DNA of 64,000 bases from Planctomycetota bacterium (GTDB lineage Bacteria > Planctomycetota > Planctomycetia > Pirellulales > Lacipirellulaceae), in NCBI GenBank assembly GCA_013152205.1, contig JAADGV010000002.1:21898-85897 (forward strand). Direction: 5' to 3'. The notes beneath the pieces are model-generated. The model was given only the letters and a program-made list of their open reading frames with translations, did no database searches and was not told where the DNA came from. Within the stretch, counting starts at the first letter, position 1. Every line of letters starts with the position of its first letter. Below are positions 44,588 to 53,154 of this stretch, one piece after another. The translations under genes and the position numbers were made by a program.

Positions 44588-45052
44588 ATGAATGCGAAAG
44601 GCAAAAAAATGCGTATTGCAATTGGAAGTGACCACCGCGGCTATCACCTCAAAGAGAAGCTAGCCGCGCTGCTCCGAACGAAGGGGCACGAGATCTTTGA
44701 TGAGGGCACCTCGGCCACCGAAGCGGTCGACTACCCAGATTTTGCGGCCTTGGTCGCGCGTAAGGTAAGCAACCAAACGGTCGATCGAGGCATCTTGATC
44801 TGTGGCACCGGTATCGGCATGGCGATAACCGCAAACAAATTCCCCGGGGTTCGTGCTGCCCCCTGTACGGACGAGGTGACCGCGGAGATCAGCCGCCGCC
44901 ACAACGACCTGAACATTTTGTGTTTGTCGGCAGACATGCTAAGCCCGCGCAGCGTCGAACGAATGGTGGAACTTTGGATCAAAACCGAATTCGAAGGAGG
45001 CCGCCACTCGCGCCGTGTCGAAAAAATTAGCGAACTCGAAAATAGCCTCTAA
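44588..45052 (+). CDS. rpiB: Ribose-5-phosphate isomerase B
   Basis: 154 residues from the ATG at 44588; an ATG 21 bases later is also possible. RIAIGSDHRGYHLKEKLAALL is the RpiB/LacAB start. GTSATEAVDYPDFA and ILICGTGIGMAITANKFPGVRAAPCTDEVTA cover the phosphate-binding and catalytic Cys regions, and SRRHNDLNILCLSADML follows. The enzyme interconverts ribose-5-phosphate and ribulose-5-phosphate. Its position downstream of the Sua5-phosphatase fusion mirrors ywlC-ywlE-ywlF(rpiB) in Bacillus. Confidence 0.93.
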   Translation: MNAKGKKMRIAIGSDHRGYHLKEKLAALLRTKGHEIFDEGTSATEAVDYPDFAALVARKVSNQTVDRGILICGTGIGMAITANKFPGVRAAPCTDEVTAEISRRHNDLNILCLSADMLSPRSVERMVELWIKTEFEGGRHSRRVEKISELENSL

Positions 45053-45122
45053 AGCCCTATTTCGACCGAAGCAAGCAAGGCCGTGGTTGTGTTTATTTTT
45101 GAGGCACTAAAGGAAAGAAGGG

Positions 45123-45152
45123 AACCGCTAATCAGCGCTAATACACGCTAAT
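45123..45152. repeat. Solitary type C arm
   Basis: Begins AACCGCTAATCAGCGCTAAT. Identical to the left arm at 6325-6354 except for one base out of 30. No inverted partner is found in the following 200 bases. Confidence 0.75.
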
Positions 45153-45203
45153 GGGCGAAAATAGGTTCAGCAGTTCCAAATATGAATCGTGGCAAACTTG
45201 GGT

Positions 45204-45365
45204 GGCTGGGGTCAGGTTGCCGGAGTAGGCCTGATTTTTTCCTCAACACATGACCGGCAACTGCCCCCAGGGCGTGACAATGGCAGAATGGAACGCACTG
45301 GGGGCAGATTGTCAGCAACGTTTCACCCGGAGTTTCAGCGTTGATGAGACAACCTGACCCCAGCC
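45204..45365. repeat. REPIN-like element with nested inverted repeats
   Basis: A perfect 16-base outer pair GGCTGGGGTCAGGTTG (45204-45219) and its inverse (45350-45365). Inside is a perfect 10-base pair CTGCCCCCAG (45261-45270) and CTGGGGGCAG (45298-45307). The GGGGTCAGGTT type end resembles sequences around REP-associated tyrosine transposases (RAYT). No such transposase is in the window. Confidence 0.6.
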
Positions 45366-45398
45366 CCCCCCGGTGCGTTTTTGAAACTACGGAGGTTT

Positions 45399-48300
45399 TT
45401 ACTTGGTGCCGGGTTCTTCTGCGGGCGGCGTTGCGGGGGTGAATATGACTTTTGGTTTTGGTTTTTTGTCGTCGGTTGATTCGTCATTGGCTGGCGAAGC
45501 ACGGCGAATTGTTCCGGTAAAACCGGTCGGTTCTTGCAATCGCATCCGTACGGAAATCTCAAGTAGCTCGCCATCATCTATTTCGTAAGTCGCTAGATCA
45601 TCGATGTCGTTTGTGAGGATGGAGGTTAACCTTCCGTTCTCTTTGTCGGGAATCGATACCGGAAAAGCGTAACGACCTGCTGGAATTTGAATCTCGCCGA
45701 CGCCGTCGGTGGTGAATTCGACAATGTTGTTTCTAAAGTAGAATATCACAGGCCGTCGCGACCGCTGCTGGGGATTGATGTAGCCCTTGGTTGGTTTTTC
45801 GAAGTGCAAAGGCTTGCCGGTTTTGTCGTCAACGAGTTGAACGCGGACACGGCCACCGGACATAAGCAGAATATCGGGCGCGGTTGCCGTTTTGCCACGA
45901 GCGACTTCTACGTTCTCGACTCCTTGGGTTACCCAACCTTCAACGTCTGCGGTGAGGTGGTATTTACCTGCAGGGAGCGATTCAAAGCGATAATGGCCCG
46001 TTTCGTCGAGTGGGATACTTTCCGTTTGAAAACTACGGGGGGGGATTGGCTGTTCGCCCGTTTTTGGCTGTGGTAACACTCGTTCTAGCCGGACGATACT
46101 GCCTGCGGGGAACTTCGTCGCGGTATTATCCGTGGGGAAAGCGACTCTACCCTCGATCACGCTGCCCGGTACGAGTTGGAGATCGACCTTGCTGGGAATG
46201 TCTTTGATGGTCGCGCGTTTGGCGGCAAACTTTGGATGTTTTACGAGCAACGATTTTTGAGGGTCAGCGTAGCTGTAACGAGTCATAGCGATATTTGGGT
46301 CGGCTTTCATTGCCTCAGCCATCTTGCGTTTCGCTTCGACAGCATTGTAGACGGCGAGGTCGGCAATGACGTATTCGCCGTTGGCGTTGGTCGTGGCCTG
46401 ATTGATGCCATAGTTGCCGCCCCAGATGCCGGCATAGCCCGTCGAGACCTGGGCGCCCGCGACAGGCTGACCCTGCTCATCCGTTATACGACCGCGCAGG
46501 GTCTGCGCGGGCTGCATCATCCAAAGCAGCGAATCGCCCTGCCGCGCAATCGTGGGCGCAACGTCAGCCTCAAATCCCGGCACACGGCCATCGGCTTGTC
46601 CGGTGATGATAAATACCTTTGTATTCTGAGGCTGAAAATGCTCCTCCGGGATTCCTTCGGGAAACTCCCGCTCGATGTCGATCACATCGACGAAACGAAA
46701 TTTTCCCTGTTTGTCTGACTTGGTCGTCAAAATTGGTTTTGCGTTTTGCTCCGGCCCGCGGACTCGTCTTGAAAAGACTTTGACCAACACGCCTGCCAAC
46801 GGCTGGCTGTTTTCGTCGATGCAGAGTCCGTGAATCATGTTGGGCTTGGTGGCGTCGTGTAGCTGCTTGTGAAGGGGCCGCAGTAACTTCCCTTTTCCCT
46901 TGTCGGATAGGGCCGTTGCGCCTGCTGCGGTTTCCGTTTCTGTTTCTGTTGTGCTACTGTCGTCGGTGTCGGCGACGGGGGAACTCGCGACGAGATCTAA
47001 AGTTCCGCCCGGTCGCTCCTCGTCAGAATCTGCCGGTGGGGTAGAGAGGACGAGTGTTCCGTTAGCGCTTGGTTTTTCTTCTTGCGAAGACGCTGGCGGG
47101 GTGGCTTCCGTGAGGTCCACAGTAAAAGTGGGCGTTCCTATTTCTTTTTGCCATTCTGCTTTTCGGGGCTTCGACGCGTCGTTGCTTTGGATGAAGAATT
47201 TGATTTCTGCTTTCACCGAAGGGTAAGGGAAGCTGCCAGGTTCACTCAGTTTGAGCACTCCGTGATTACCCTCGCGGGTTAGAAATAAATAAGGGTTCCC
47301 CTCGAAATTGCGATAAGGACCGGACATGCCAGGATCGCGCAATACTTCCATCCGCTGCACTTTTTTGTTCAGCGGGTAGGGCACTTCGCCTTGCATCGCC
47401 TTTGGCAGTTCTTTGAATTGGGTGTCGGTGATTTGCCATGCGCGCATACCGAGCATTCGTACCGCATACTTCTTGATCTCGCTGTCGTTTTCATTCTCCA
47501 AGACACCAAGTAGATCGAATCCCTCTTTCCTCGCCCATTCGATTACCTTGGGGGAGTTTTCATCAACGGTTCCCCAAGCAGGCAACTCGCTTGGCCAACC
47601 GGCTTGACGACCCGTATCGAGATCGTAGAAACAATCTCGTCGGGGGTTTTCAGCCGGTGAAATTGTAACGCCGCTTGTACCTTCGCTAAGTCGAACGTCA
47701 TCTCCCACGGGAAAATGAACAGATTTGTCAGCGATTTGCGACTGTCGAGAGGGGCTAGCGAGAGATGGCAGCCCAACTTTGGCGTAGTGGCTGTCTGCGA
47801 CGTAATCTTCCCAGTTTTCTTCCCACCAACGAGCCCAGCGAGTGGCTGCTTTTTCAAATAGTTTTTTTTGCAACGTCTGCTGACTGGGAGTGCCTTGTTT
47901 GTGAACGAAATTAAGCTCCATTTCGCTATGACTGACGCCATCGGTCATTTTTTGCAGAGTAAGAACGACTTCGCGAAAAGCCCGCCCGTAGGTTAAAAAT
48001 TTACTACCATCCACGGTATCGTATTGCCTGAGAAACTTCGAAAGGTCGTTGTCTTTTACTTCCAATCCGTAGTCGCTTGCCGGAGGCTGAAGAGTTCGTG
48101 GGATCGCCCGAATCAAGGCGGGTATCGCCCGTTTGTCGTTGATTGCACGCAGCGTGAACGCAATTTTGCGAATCGGATGATCGAGAACTTCCTCGTCCAA
48201 AGCTTCGATCAAAGAAGGCACTGCCGGCGGGCCGATTTCGACCAGGGTTTGCACCGCAGGGCCCCACTCTTCGACTGGGTCGACCAACCCTGGTTTTGAG

Positions 48301-49472
48301 AGGGTCTCGATAGCAAGACGTACTTGCACTTGTTGTTCTTCGGATAATTTCGCGATGGTAGAGCCATTGTCTGGTTTGCCCGAGGCTACGGTCGATGGCT
48401 GGAGAGTAATAAGCGATAGCCCGACTGCCGCAGTGGCTACGAATGCAGTACACAGATACCGCCAGCGGCGCGTGCAGGTGCGCAGTATGGTTAGCTTTTC
48501 GTCGAGCAGCATGGCTACGCGGTGTTTTAGTTGCGAGGGGCTTTCCCACAGACCTACTGACGAGGCGAGGCGGGGTGCGGGGGTATCGGTGGCGTTGCGT
48601 GCCCAGGCGACTAGTTGCTCGGCGTAGTCGGTGCGGTTGGTTACGTCGGCTGCGGCTGCGTCGGCGAGGGTTTCTTGGTCGAGACGTACTTGGCGGCGTA
48701 ACAGCCAATAGAGGGGCTGGGGCCAGAGCAGGATGGTTAGCAGCCGCGCTGCGGCGAGTGTTCGCAGGTCGCCGTGGCGGATGTGGGCTAATTCGTGGGC
48801 GAGAATCGGGCGGAGCGAGTCGCTTTGGTCCGACAACATCGCCTGCGGCAGTAAGATGGTCGGTTGAAATACGCCTAACGCCGCCGGGGCTTGGATGTCG
48901 TTGCTAACTAACAGGTTTGGCAATCGCTTAGCGTCTTCGCCGATTTCGACGAGCAACGATTGCACTTGCGGCGGAGCAGGGGTTGCATGACGTAAAAGGC
49001 GTCGGGCGAGGATGCTGCCGCTTGCTTGCCAGACGATGAACAGAAGGCAGCCGCCGAGGTAGATGCTGCTGAGCCAGACGGGCCAGGGGAACGGTTCTGA
49101 TGGGGGAGTGGGGCTGGCTTCGATTGTCGATTGGGTTTGGATGGGTGGGGTTTGCGGTAGGCGGTCGATGTCGATCGTGGGAATCAACTGAGTGGTTGGC
49201 GGTGTGATTGGCGCGGCGATTTGAATGTCGCTCAGTTCCAGCAAGCTGGTGGTGGGTTTTTCTTCGGTCATCAAATGCACCAGCGACCAGCCGGGCATCG
49301 CGCATAGTCCAGACAGCAAAAACAGCGCTGCCAACGTCGGTCGGGCGAGGACCAGGCGGCGGGCCGGTTGGTTGATAAGCCGAAACAGCACCAGCGCGAC
49401 CGTCAGCAAGAGCGTGGCTAACAAAAAATAGTCGGCGAGCCAGAGAGTCAATAGTTCGGTGAGGGCGTTCAT
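45399..49472 (-). CDS. Giant BlaR1-like M56 metallopeptidase with HEAT-like and carboxypeptidase-regulatory domains
   Basis: 1357 residues. The N-terminal half of the first 350 residues is BlaR1/MecR1-like: several membrane helices (about 10-32, 43-58, 131-150) and the zinc motif HELAH at residues 226-230, followed by a further helix near 345. From about residue 370 HEAT-like helices (VQTLVEIGPPAVPSLIEAL, LRAINDKRAIPALIRAI) replace the penicillin-sensor domain of BlaR1. Residues about 870-1340 hold repeated Ig-like carboxypeptidase-regulatory units (MIHGLCIDENSQPLAGVLVKVFS, LRGRITDEQGQPVAGAQVSTG). It overlaps the upstream BlaI gene by four bases, the arrangement used for signal-triggered cleavage of the repressor. 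The signal is unknown. Confidence 0.85.
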   Translation of the reverse strand: MNALTELLTLWLADYFLLATLLLTVALVLFRLINQPARRLVLARPTLAALFLLSGLCAMPGWSLVHLMTEEKPTTSLLELSDIQIAAPITPPTTQLIPTIDIDRLPQTPPIQTQSTIEASPTPPSEPFPWPVWLSSIYLGGCLLFIVWQASGSILARRLLRHATPAPPQVQSLLVEIGEDAKRLPNLLVSNDIQAPAALGVFQPTILLPQAMLSDQSDSLRPILAHELAHIRHGDLRTLAAARLLTILLWPQPLYWLLRRQVRLDQETLADAAAADVTNRTDYAEQLVAWARNATDTPAPRLASSVGLWESPSQLKHRVAMLLDEKLTILRTCTRRWRYLCTAFVATAAVGLSLITLQPSTVASGKPDNGSTIAKLSEEQQVQVRLAIETLSKPGLVDPVEEWGPAVQTLVEIGPPAVPSLIEALDEEVLDHPIRKIAFTLRAINDKRAIPALIRAIPRTLQPPASDYGLEVKDNDLSKFLRQYDTVDGSKFLTYGRAFREVVLTLQKMTDGVSHSEMELNFVHKQGTPSQQTLQKKLFEKAATRWARWWEENWEDYVADSHYAKVGLPSLASPSRQSQIADKSVHFPVGDDVRLSEGTSGVTISPAENPRRDCFYDLDTGRQAGWPSELPAWGTVDENSPKVIEWARKEGFDLLGVLENENDSEIKKYAVRMLGMRAWQITDTQFKELPKAMQGEVPYPLNKKVQRMEVLRDPGMSGPYRNFEGNPYLFLTREGNHGVLKLSEPGSFPYPSVKAEIKFFIQSNDASKPRKAEWQKEIGTPTFTVDLTEATPPASSQEEKPSANGTLVLSTPPADSDEERPGGTLDLVASSPVADTDDSSTTETETETAAGATALSDKGKGKLLRPLHKQLHDATKPNMIHGLCIDENSQPLAGVLVKVFSRRVRGPEQNAKPILTTKSDKQGKFRFVDVIDIEREFPEGIPEEHFQPQNTKVFIITGQADGRVPGFEADVAPTIARQGDSLLWMMQPAQTLRGRITDEQGQPVAGAQVSTGYAGIWGGNYGINQATTNANGEYVIADLAVYNAVEAKRKMAEAMKADPNIAMTRYSYADPQKSLLVKHPKFAAKRATIKDIPSKVDLQLVPGSVIEGRVAFPTDNTATKFPAGSIVRLERVLPQPKTGEQPIPPRSFQTESIPLDETGHYRFESLPAGKYHLTADVEGWVTQGVENVEVARGKTATAPDILLMSGGRVRVQLVDDKTGKPLHFEKPTKGYINPQQRSRRPVIFYFRNNIVEFTTDGVGEIQIPAGRYAFPVSIPDKENGRLTSILTNDIDDLATYEIDDGELLEISVRMRLQEPTGFTGTIRRASPANDESTDDKKPKPKVIFTPATPPAEEPGTK

Positions 49473-49897
49473 TGCTGCTCCCCTTTCTTCCGGCGCGCGG
49501 TGCGGGACGGCAATTTTTTGGACGGTGATTTGGCTTTGGAAAGCATCGACTCGAGTTGAGCGAGTTCGGCTTTGCTCACTTTGCGTGTGCCGAGGGCATG
49601 GACTAGGTATTCGTCGAGGCTGCCATCGAAAACTCGCTCTAAAAAACCGGTGGCTAAGCCGCGAAGCGTTTTTTCTCGCTCGACTCGCGGTAGATAGACG
49701 TAGGCCTTGCCCTGGCGTCGATGGGCGACCAACCCTTTTTGCTCCATCACTTGCAGCAGCGAAAGCACGGTGGTGTAGGCCAACTGTTCGTCATCGTCGT
49801 TCATCTGGTCGCACACTTCGCGAACCGTAGCCTCGCCCCGCTGCCAAAGCACTTTTAATGCTTCGAGTTCGCGTTCGGTGGGTGGGGTCAGAGTCAT
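49469..49897 (-). CDS. BlaI/MecI/CopY-type repressor
   Basis: 142 residues. A winged-helix domain (LTPPTERELEALKVLWQRGEATVREVCDQM and LAYTTVLSLLQVMEQKGLVAHRR) is followed by a dimerisation and cleavage region (LRGLATGFLERVFDGSLDEYLVHAL) and a basic C-terminus. Partner of the M56 protein downstream, with a four-base overlap. Two operator-like palindromes lie 90-139 bases upstream of the start. In the BlaR1-BlaI model the peptidase leads to repressor loss. The regulated genes beyond this pair are not visible. Confidence 0.9.
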   Translation of the reverse strand: MTLTPPTERELEALKVLWQRGEATVREVCDQMNDDDEQLAYTTVLSLLQVMEQKGLVAHRRQGKAYVYLPRVEREKTLRGLATGFLERVFDGSLDEYLVHALGTRKVSKAELAQLESMLSKAKSPSKKLPSRTARRKKGEQQ

Positions 49898-49986
49898 ATC
49901 GATCGCCTCCTGAACTGAAAAAATGAGCCACGAAAGAATGCTTCGAATTCGCGTTCGGTCAGTTGATAGTCGGCCACCACACTCTC

Positions 49987-50004
49987 CTACGGGTCGTCCA
50001 GTAG
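49987..50004. promoter_or_regulatory. BlaI-type operator 1
   Basis: CTACGGGTCGTCCAGTAG fits the dyad CTACNGG-N4-CCNGTAG. It is 32 bases from operator 2, about three helical turns, so repressor dimers could bind on one DNA face. It lies upstream of the BlaI gene on the minus strand. The symmetry is seen in the sequence; binding is inferred. Confidence 0.75.
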
Positions 50005-50018
50005 TAATACGTGTGATT

Positions 50019-50036
50019 CTACGGGTTGGCCAGTAG
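50019..50036. promoter_or_regulatory. BlaI-type operator 2
   Basis: CTACGGGTTGGCCAGTAG has the same CTACNGG-N4-CCNGTAG dyad as the first site, with different bases in the spacer. The surrounding region is conserved only in the dyad positions, as expected for an operator rather than a general repeat. Confidence 0.75.
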
Positions 50037-50078
50037 TTGTCAAGGTTTTTTTGAGATGTTTGCGCAGCGAGGGATTTT

Positions 50079-50098
50079 AGCCACAGAGAACACCGAGG
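50079..50098. repeat. Solitary type A arm
   Basis: AGCCACAGAGAACACCGAGG matches the left arm of the pair at 30224-30296 over 20 bases. No inverted partner nearby. Confidence 0.7.
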
Positions 50099-50130
50099 AA
50101 AGGAGAAAAAGTTGGGCGTGGACTATGCCA

Positions 50131-50194
50131 CACTAGCCCGACGCGCTAGCGAGGGAATTAGCGAAGAATCCCTTGCTAGCGCGTCGGGCTAGTG
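50131..50194. repeat. Inverted pair of CTAGCCCGACGCGCTAG repeats
   Basis: CACTAGCCCGACGCGCTAGC starts at 50131 and its inverse ends at 50194, with a short spacer. Each arm includes the same palindromic core as 17403-17423. A strong hairpin would form in RNA. Confidence 0.75.
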
Positions 50195-50226
50195 AATTTT
50201 CTGTGCAGGATGGTCCGGCTATGGGG

Positions 50227-51495
50227 TTACTCTAGGCAGTAGAGGAATTCTTGGCGGGTGCTGCCGTCGAGTGTGGCGGCTCGCATGTAGATTCTGCTGC
50301 CGCAGATGGTTGGGGTGGCGACGACCTGATCGGCTAATTTATTTTTGCCGAGTAGCTCAAAACCGCTGGGGTCTGCTTGGAAGATGAATGTGTTTCCGTC
50401 GTCGCTGGTGACGTAGATATTTTCGCCCACTAAGACTGGGGAAGAGGTGAAAGTGGCACCGTCGAGGCGATGCTTCCAAGCGATTTCGCCCGTTGCCATT
50501 TCGTAGCAGATCGCTACGCCGGCGTCGGTGATCGTGAAGAGGTGTTTGCCTTTGACGAGCATTGAGGGGACGTAAACGCGGGTGTTGTTTCGCCAGACGA
50601 CTTCGCCCGATCCGTCGGCACGGACGGCAGAGATGTGATTGTTGGGGTAGCCGCCGCTGGTGATGATTAGTTGGCCATCGGTAACGGTCGAGGTAACGCA
50701 TTCGGTGGTAGCGCCTTCGATTTCCCAAAGTTTTTTTCCGGTCAGTGGAGCGAAGCTAGAAACGAGATCGCAGCCAACGACGACTACTTGATCGCGGTCG
50801 TCGGCCTTCAAGATAATTGGCGAGGGGTAGTTGGGGAGTTCCGGGCGTTTGTGCTTCCAGACGACGTCGCCAGTCTCGCGGTCAAAAGCAGCGATGGCGC
50901 CGCCTGCTTTGCTATCGGCGGTGACGATTACCAAGGGTCCGTAGATAGCGGGAGACGAACCGTAGCTTTGATGCAACTGGTAGTCGGCGACTTTCTGTTG
51001 CCAAAGTTGCTGGCCGTCGAGGCTGAGGGCGGTGGTGTAGATGGCCCGGTCGTTTAGGAAATTGATGAACAGCCGTTGGCCATCGCAGGCAACGGTCGAC
51101 GAGGCCATCGAGCCTTTTCCGTTTGGCTTACGGTCAGGAAATTGGAGGCCCCCTTGATGGATATCGGTTTTCCAAAGTTGTTTGCCGGTGTTGCGATCGA
51201 AGCAAACAACGGATTGGATTTCATCCGCTTCGTCTGCCGTGGCCAGATAGATGCGATCGCCTACCACCGTTGGGGAACCATGGCCGCGACCTGAAATCGG
51301 AGTTTTCCAGAGGACGTTTTTTTCTTCGTTCCACTCTTGGGGCGGGGTTTGATTGTCGGTGGCCACCCCATTGCGATTTGGTCCGCGCCACCAAGGCCAG
51401 TCGTCGCTGGCTGTTTGGCTGCGATCTTCCGCAAGTGCGGCAAGTTGCGTGCATAGGGTTAGTAAAACAAGGATTAGCGAGAATTGGCGGGGCAT
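50227..51495 (-). CDS. Exported PQQ-like beta-propeller protein
   Basis: 422 residues from the ATG at 51495 (MPRQFSLILVLLTLCTQLAALA), a clean signal peptide. The upstream open frame to 51690 is not signal-like and is not used. The propeller starts WPWWRGPNRNGVATD and continues with repeats such as LWKTPISGRGHGSPTVVGDRIYLATADE, GKQLWKTDI, GDVVWKHKRPELPNYPSPI and GEIAWKHRLDGATFTSSPVLVGENIYVTS. Related to the protein at 560-2362 but without its membrane domain. Probably periplasmic; a PQQ cofactor is not proven. Confidence 0.85.
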   Translation of the reverse strand: MPRQFSLILVLLTLCTQLAALAEDRSQTASDDWPWWRGPNRNGVATDNQTPPQEWNEEKNVLWKTPISGRGHGSPTVVGDRIYLATADEADEIQSVVCFDRNTGKQLWKTDIHQGGLQFPDRKPNGKGSMASSTVACDGQRLFINFLNDRAIYTTALSLDGQQLWQQKVADYQLHQSYGSSPAIYGPLVIVTADSKAGGAIAAFDRETGDVVWKHKRPELPNYPSPIILKADDRDQVVVVGCDLVSSFAPLTGKKLWEIEGATTECVTSTVTDGQLIITSGGYPNNHISAVRADGSGEVVWRNNTRVYVPSMLVKGKHLFTITDAGVAICYEMATGEIAWKHRLDGATFTSSPVLVGENIYVTSDDGNTFIFQADPSGFELLGKNKLADQVVATPTICGSRIYMRAATLDGSTRQEFLYCLE

Positions 51496-51584
51496 GACAT
51501 TTCCGTTATCGAGAGGTGAATTTTTTTGTGTGTGAGGGGCAGGGGGGCTACAAGCAGCCTCAGGAAGATCGGGCCGAGAAAGCT

Positions 51585-52373
51585 TCAACCCAGGGGGATC
51601 CCCATCTTTTGCATGAGTAGTTTCATATCTTCCCATGTGTCTTTCTTGGCCGACGGATTTCGTAGTAAATAGGCCGGATGATAGGTACAAAGCACCTGAA
51701 TGCCCTGGTATTCGTGAAAGCGGCCTCGCAATCGGCCAATCGAAGTGGTCGTATCAAGCAGGTTCTGGGCTGCAACCGCGCCCAGACAGCATATAAACTC
51801 TGGCTGGATCAGTTGCAACTGTCGATCGAGAAATCGTCGGCAATGCTGTGATTCTTCTGGCGTGGGATTGCGATTCCCTGGTGGCCGACATTTCAGCACG
51901 TTCAGGATGTAGACGTCCTCGCGGGCGAGCTGGCAAGCCGCAAGGATGCGATTCAACAGTTGCCCGGCTTTCCCCACAAAAGGCTCGCCTAGCCGATCTT
52001 CATCCCCACCCGGTGCTTCGCCAAGAAAACAGAGCCGGGCTTTCGAGTTCCCTACGCCGAAAACCGTCTGCGTGCGCGTACTCGCCAATTCTGGGCAAAG
52101 CTGGCATTGGGCAACTTCGTCGCATAATACCTCCAGAGTAGCAGCCGAAGAAACTACCGATACCGTTTCCTTCTCTGGCATGACTGCTTCGGTGGCCATA
52201 GGGGCCACTGGAGAGGGCGGCGCAGCCTCATCACCAAGCTGCACAGGCTCAGCCAAACCCTCTGGCGACAGGCTCAGCGCCGGCTTCGGGAGTTGCTGAA
52301 CACCCGCTGCGGCTAGGCTTTCTATCGTCTGAAGTGCCCGGCGATGTAAGATGGCTCGGCGATTATCGTTCAT
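51585..52373 (-). CDS. Uracil-DNA glycosylase, family 4 type
   Basis: 262 residues. The N-terminal 80 residues are Pro/Ala/Ser-rich and variable. The catalytic core starts with [17 protein letters not shown] and [27 protein letters not shown]. Cys90, Cys93, Cys162 and Cys178 match the iron-sulfur ligands of family 4 enzymes. [23 protein letters not shown] supplies the C-terminal His motif. It removes uracil from DNA in base-excision repair. The family-4 versus family-5 distinction is made from the GEAPGxxED motif. ATG at 52373. Confidence 0.9.
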   Translation of the reverse strand: MNDNRRAILHRRALQTIESLAAAGVQQLPKPALSLSPEGLAEPVQLGDEAAPPSPVAPMATEAVMPEKETVSVVSSAATLEVLCDEVAQCQLCPELASTRTQTVFGVGNSKARLCFLGEAPGGDEDRLGEPFVGKAGQLLNRILAACQLAREDVYILNVLKCRPPGNRNPTPEESQHCRRFLDRQLQLIQPEFICCLGAVAAQNLLDTTTSIGRLRGRFHEYQGIQVLCTYHPAYLLRNPSAKKDTWEDMKLLMQKMGIPLG

Positions 52374-52615
52374 TATGTCCGTACTCCGAAATGGTCTGCA
52401 CTCTCTGAAAACTTATCGATCTTCGGCGGCCAAAGCCATGGGGCTTACTACGAGTTGGTCGATATTATTGTGGCAGAAATCACGCTGCGGTATTCGACAA
52501 GAATTCATAGCAGCACCCTGGAAGTCAAAACGTTTTTCATTTCTTCGTGCTACTAACAGTTCAAATTTGTGCGACGAGTAACGGTTTTGGGTGATTGGAC
52601 CTGTAAAAATAGGAC

Positions 52616-52641
52616 TCTCGCAAAGGCGCTAGGGCGCAAAG
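52616..52641. repeat. Solitary type D arm
   Basis: TCTCGCAAAGGCGCTAGGGC and the following CGCAAAG match the arm at 15381-15407 closely. No inverted partner nearby. Confidence 0.7.
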
Positions 52642-52686
52642 AAATCGCAACGGTTATCAATTTGAGTTGGAACACTAATCTTCTCT

Positions 52687-52725
52687 AATCGGCGCTAATC
52701 TGATTAGCGAAGATTAGCGCCGATT
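52687..52725. repeat. Type C hairpin
   Basis: AATCGGCGCTAATCT at 52687-52701 is repeated exactly in inverted form at 52711-52725 across a nine-base spacer. The GCGCTAAT unit relates it to the type C pair at 6325-6472. Confidence 0.7.
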
Positions 52726-52777
52726 CGTGTTCTTTCAATAAATTTTTGTGCTCGACGGGATGTCGCACATCTAGTTT

Positions 52778-52793
52778 ATCCTGTTATCCTGTC
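52778..52793. repeat. Solitary type B arm
   Basis: ATCCTGTTATCCTGTC is identical to the right arm of the GxxExxY cassette (55718-55733), and similarity continues upstream (CATCT, then a short gap). It looks like a stray end of the same kind of unit. Confidence 0.75.
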
Positions 52794-53154
52794 GAATTTT
52801 ACCTGCTTGGTTGCGGCTTTGCCTCGCTGGGCCCTTGTGGTGAGAAATCCGGACTAGGCCCTAGGGCTGGTATCCCTCGGCCCGGCCCTCAACGGCAAGG
52901 TTGAAGGTTCGGTTGTAGTCGCAGGCCGAAGGCTCGGTTTTTTCAGGCTCGACCGCGGCTTCCGGCTGCGGCTAATAGGACTTTGCTGGCTCCCCCCCTC
53001 GAACTAACTTTGATTGGCTTGAAAACTGGGAAATTGGGGCCGTTTTCTTATGCCACCTTTCGGCTACAATGGTTCGTTTGTGTCTATTTCTGCATCGTGC
53101 CTGGCAGGCTCCCCTCAACGAGCTTCCGCCGGGACGTGAACCGAGGAGAGTGGC

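Larger units (their letters stand above)
45053..45398. other. Intergenic region with repeats of two kinds
   Basis: Holds a solitary type C arm at 45123-45152 and the nested-palindrome element 45204-45365. No gene is supported. Confidence 0.6.
49898..50226. other. Intergenic region with BlaI operators and repeats
   Basis: Holds the two operator palindromes (49987-50004, 50019-50036), a solitary type A arm (50079-50098) and the CTAGC inverted pair (50131-50194), plus a GTGCAGGATGGTCCGGCTAT palindrome near 50203. No gene is supported. Confidence 0.6.
52374..53154. other. Intergenic region with four repeat families
   Basis: Between the DNA glycosylase gene and purA. It contains a solitary type D arm (52616-52641), a type C hairpin (52687-52725), a solitary type B arm (52778-52793) and a copy of the GCGGCTTCCG repeat (about 52943-52985). 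No gene longer than a short open frame is supported. Confidence 0.65.

Noticed and set aside
46900..47226. Ser/Val-rich open frame opposite the M56 gene
   Set aside because: It is a shadow of the long minus-strand gene and its composition follows that gene's codons.
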